Made by a program: the position numbers and the translations under genes. 64,000 nt of DNA from the NCBI GenBank assembly GCA_016719945.1, contig JADJYE010000041.1:62001-126000 (forward strand), written 5' to 3'. Origin of the DNA: Polyangiaceae bacterium. Its GTDB lineage: Bacteria; Myxococcota_A; Polyangia; Polyangiales; Polyangiaceae. Below are positions 60,930-64,000 of this stretch, in pieces. The notes under the pieces are model-generated. The model searched no databases. It worked only from the letters and a program-made list of their open reading frames with translations, and had not been told where the DNA came from. Numbering within the stretch: position 1 is the stretch's first letter; every line of letters starts with the position of its first letter.

Positions 60930-61454
60930 TCAGCGACGAAAGCGGCTCTGCCTCGCGGTCTTCGAGAGGCCCTTGCCCGTGAGCTCCATCAACAGATCGA
61001 CATAGGAGAGCGACCGCTCGGCCTGGTCCCCTCGAACGTCGACGACGGAATCGCCGAGGAAGACCCCGACAGGTCCGGTGCTCTTCGCGCCCTCCCCGCG
61101 AAATGAGAAGAGGCGCTCCTCTTCGCCATCGTGGAGCGCCAGGTCGACGGTGAACCTCTCGAGCGCGTCATGGGCGTTGCCGAGCATGTCCCAGCTCGTG
61201 GTGAGCGACGCGTAGCGGTACTCGATGTGGGAGATGTCCGAAAACGGCACCTCGGTGACCCGCTCGATCAGCCAGAGATAGCGCCGCTTGATGATCACGG
61301 TGGAGGCCGCCGCGTCGACCACGACGGTCTTCTTCCAGAGGAAGAGCGAAAGGACCTGCAGGAACAGGTTGGTCCGCGCGGTGAGCACGCCGTCGTCGAA
61401 CGCCACCTTCGGGTTGACCGCCGACAGCCGCGACGTGACCTGTACGAGGCTCAT
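60930..61454 (-). CDS. Conserved-looking hypothetical protein, 174 aa
   Basis: A protein of alternating strands (LTARTNLFLQVLSLFLWKKTVVVDAAASTVIIKRRYLWLIERVTEVPFSDISHIEYRYASL), which resembles PH-like membrane-associated modules. A segment VDLALHDGEEERLFSFRGEG and a basic C-terminus (KGLSKTARQSRFRR) follow. ATG 61454 has AGG in a good position (CAGGTCGGG before it). ATG 61472, 18 bases further up, would overlap the divergent kinase start and has no ribosome-binding site. Family not recognised; it may be cytoplasmic and membrane-bound. Confidence 0.65.
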   Translation of the reverse strand: MSLVQVTSRLSAVNPKVAFDDGVLTARTNLFLQVLSLFLWKKTVVVDAAASTVIIKRRYLWLIERVTEVPFSDISHIEYRYASLTTSWDMLGNAHDALERFTVDLALHDGEEERLFSFRGEGAKSTGPVGVFLGDSVVDVRGDQAERSLSYVDLLMELTGKGLSKTARQSRFRR

Positions 61455-61470
61455 CCCGACCTGATCTAAC

Positions 61471-64000
61471 ATGGCGCTGTTCGCTCGCGGTCACGTCACC
61501 CGGGGGCGACGCCCCCACGTGCCCCACGTCAACACGCGCGCTCTCCGGTTCTTCGAGACCTTCGAGACTTCGAAGCAGGTCGATATCGACCAGCTGTTCG
61601 CCGGGATGTCCGTCACACGCCGCGACCTGACGGGGCCGCAGCGCTGGATCTCGTGGGACGACTTTGCCGAGATCTACGACCGCTTCGTCCGCACGCTCGG
61701 CCCCGCCGCCCTGGAGGCCGCGGGCGAGCAGATCATCGCGCCCGCGTATTTGGGGCCGTTCTTGAAGATCCTCGGCATCTTCAGCGACCCGATCGATCTT
61801 TACCGCGTAGGTCTGCGCTGGTTCGCGCCCACGATGTACCGGAGCCTGAGCTTCACCATCACGCAGGTGGGGGCGGGGCGGCTCGAGATCGTGGTCGAGA
61901 TCCCGAGCGCGCACCGGCCGTCCGAAGCGTTCTTGCGGTCCGCGACCGGGGGCTTCCGAGCCCTGCCTCGCGCGCTGGGCAGCGCCGACGCCAGCGTGGA
62001 GGCGACGATCACCGGTCGCAGGGGGCGGTACCTCGTCACCGTGCCGCCCGCCAAGCGGGTGACGGCGACCTTGCGGCGAGCGCTCGCCGCGCTGCGCGGA
62101 GCCGACGCGGTGATCGACGAGCTCGCGGACCAGCAGGCGAAGATCGCCGCCAGTCACGAGGCGCTCGTCGCCACCGAGCTCGGCTTCCACAGCGCGCTCG
62201 AGGCGCTGCCCGTCGGGGTCGGCGTGCAGCGGGAGGGGCGCTGGCTGTACGTGAACTCCGCGATGGCTGGGCTGGTGGGTGTCCGCCCGGCCGAGCTTCT
62301 CGGCCACCCCGTCCTTGATCTCGTCGACGAGCACGACCGTCCTCGGGTCCAAGCGCTGATGTCGGTCGCTTCACTGGAGACAGCCGAGGTCCGGCTCGCG
62401 CTCGGCGACACGGAGACCTACGTCGAATGCGGCGCGACCGGGGGCATGGTCTTCAATGGGGAGCCAGCTGAGCTCTTCTTCGCCATCGATCTCACGGCGC
62501 GTCGCGCTGCGCAGCGGGCCGCAGCCAGGAGCGAAGGCATCACGAAGGCGTTCTTGGACGTGCTGCCCGATCTCGTGCTCCGGATCGACAGGAGCGGGGT
62601 CTTGCATGAGTTTCGGGCGGGGCGCGGTCACCCGGACGTCGCGTCCCTTCAGCCCTTCCTGGGCACCTCTGTGGTCCTCGTCGCCGAGGCGTTGAGCGGC
62701 GTCGCCAAATCGGTCATCGAGGGGGGCCTCGCGCGCCTCAGGGAGTCCCTCGACACGCGCCGCGAGCTCACCGTGCAGGTCACCGATCTGCCGATGCAAG
62801 TCGGCCATCACTACGACTGTCGCATCATCCCCGAGAGCGAGGACGAGGCGCTCGTGCTGGTCCGCGACGTCACCGACCAGCGCAAGCTCGAGCAGCAGCT
62901 GGCGGTCACCGAGCGCATGGCGACGCTGGGCATGGTGGCGGCGTCGGTCGCGCACGAGCTCAACAACCCGCTCACGTTCGTGGTCGGGAACCTCTCGCTG
63001 GCGCTCGAGGCCATCGAGGCTGGGCGGCTCGACGCGGCCGCGCTGCGCCAGAGCCTCACCGAGGCCCTGGAAGGGGCTGGCCGCGTGCGCACCATCGTCT
63101 CGGAGCTGCAGGTGTTCTCCCGGGCGTCTGCGCGGGAAGATCGCCAAGCGACGAACGTGCTCGCCGTCCTCGACTCGGCCCTCGCGATGACCCGCTCGGC
63201 GGTGCGTGAGAAGGCCCGCGTGGTGCGCGTCGTCGAGGCGGTGGTTCCGGTCGATATCGAGTCATCGCGGCTCCGGTCAGGTGTTGGTCAACCTGATCAT
63301 GAACGCTGCGCAAGCCACGCCGGAGGGCGCCCCGGAGCGTCACGAGATCCGGGTCGTCGCGTCGGTGGGCGCGGACGGATGGCAACGGCTCACGGTCTCC
63401 GACGACGGTCCCGGCGTCCCCGAGGAGGCGCGCGGGCGCATCTTCGAGCCGTTCGTGACGACCAAAAGCGCGAGCGGAGGAACCGGCCTCGGCCTCGCGA
63501 TCTGCCACCGGATCGTCACCGAGCGCGGCGGCACGATCCGCGTCGCAGAGGGTCAACGCCCCGGCGCTACGTTCGAGGTCCGCCTGCCGCCGAGCGAGCA
63601 GGCTCCGCGCAGGTCGGCGCCGGGCTCGTCGATGCCGGCGCCGGAGGGGGTCGTGCCGGCGCGCATCCTCGTCGTCGACGACGAGCCGCTCGTCGCTCGG
63701 GCGGTGCTTCGCATCCTCGAGCGTCACCAGACCGTCTGGGTGGCGACCGCCGAGCTCGCCATCGAGCGGCTCGCGTCCGAGCGCTTCGACCTGGTCTTGT
63801 GTGACCTCATGCTCGGAGGCAAGACCGGGCTCGACGTGCGCGCCGCAGCCGGGCCCGAGCAGCGCGATAGGTTCCTCTTCATTACGGGGGGCGCCCTGAC
63901 CGAGTCGGCGCGGGATCTGCTCGCGAGCGAGCCGGAGCGCTTCGTGACGAAGCCCTTCACCCCGGTCGAGCTGAGGCGGCGCGTCGACGCGGCGCTCCTC
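61471..64000 (+). CDS. Hybrid sensor histidine kinase (one frameshift; 3' end beyond window)
   Basis: A long sensor kinase. Residues 10-190 are a DUF2378-like/haem-NO-type N-terminal domain (NTRALRFFETFETSKQVDIDQLFAGM, ISWDDFAEIYDRFVRTLG, YRVGLRWFAPTMYRSLSFTI). PAS domains follow (LEALPVGVGVQREGRWLYVNSAMAGLVGVRPAELLGHPVLDLV, then VLPDLVLRIDRSG). HisKA has H495 in VAHELNNPL. The HATPase N-box (QVLVNLIMNAAQA), DDGPGVPEE and GGTGLGLAICHRIV are read in a different frame from 63278. A single extra base near 63274 (CTCCGG for CTCGG) explains this. A C-terminal receiver (ILVVDDEPLVARAV, DLVLCDLMLGGKTGLDV, VTKPFTPVELRRR) reaches the window edge. Start ATG 61471 is uncertain. Confidence 0.8.

Overview
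The window is one continuous piece of a very GC-rich chromosome. Codon third positions are almost always G or C, GTG starts are common, and genes are tightly packed. The gene content points to a myxobacterium of the Polyangiales/Sorangiineae kind: three transmembrane Ser/Thr kinases with different outer modules, many low-complexity lipoproteins with lipobox signals, giant TPR proteins, an MJ0042-type zinc-ribbon/TPR protein, a response regulator fused to an XRE helix-turn-helix, and a hybrid histidine kinase. This assignment is inferred from gene content; no rRNA or other marker is present.

Layout. 1-5 kb: an MFS permease (running off the left edge), pdxJ, a cytochrome P450 and a membrane M48 metallopeptidase. 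4.6-11.2 kb (minus): greA/greB-type factor, htpG, and a 1345-aa zinc-ribbon/TPR protein with 24-bp tandem repeats. 11.2-23.3 kb (plus): a degenerate parvulin-like protein, a polyhydroxyalkanoic-acid-system protein, two overlapping giant TPR genes with related C-termini, and two small Cys-rich lipoproteins. 23.3-27 kb (minus): a lipoprotein/MlaE permease/lipoprotein string and an acyl-CoA dehydrogenase. 27-28.6 kb: cysS. 28.7-35.4 kb (minus): lipoproteins, two receptor-like kinases (one ending in a MAM-like domain, one in a cyclophilin domain), and a repeat-rich spacer that seems to cut into a lipoprotein gene. 35.1-41.4 kb: five consecutive genes all broken by frameshifts, including an M1 aminopeptidase that has also lost its HEXXH zinc motif. 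41.5-58.9 kb: corA, a dnaJ/cbpA-type chaperone, a third kinase, an S9 peptidase, a response regulator-XRE gene, an alpha-2-macroglobulin-like gene with a 962-aa lipoprotein partner, small lipoproteins, a PhoX-type phosphatase and a GYF-GAF protein. 61-64 kb: a small hypothetical gene and a hybrid histidine kinase (one frameshift, runs off the right edge).

The most striking region is the 1.9-kb spacer at 58978-60929. It has no credible gene but is packed, on the plus strand, with perfect stem-loops, several closed by UUCG or GNRA tetraloops. Two 8-bp helices each enclose smaller hairpins, and one 9-bp helix would bring the two ends of the region together. The region begins beside an AT-rich patch with two DnaA-box-like 9-mers and ends in a textbook intrinsic terminator (60860-60903). 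I read it as a candidate large, ornate non-coding RNA of about 1.75 kb, and I do not recognise it as a known family.

Coordinates of starts were chosen from homology, overlap (GTGA/ATGA) and ribosome-binding sites. No database search was possible.
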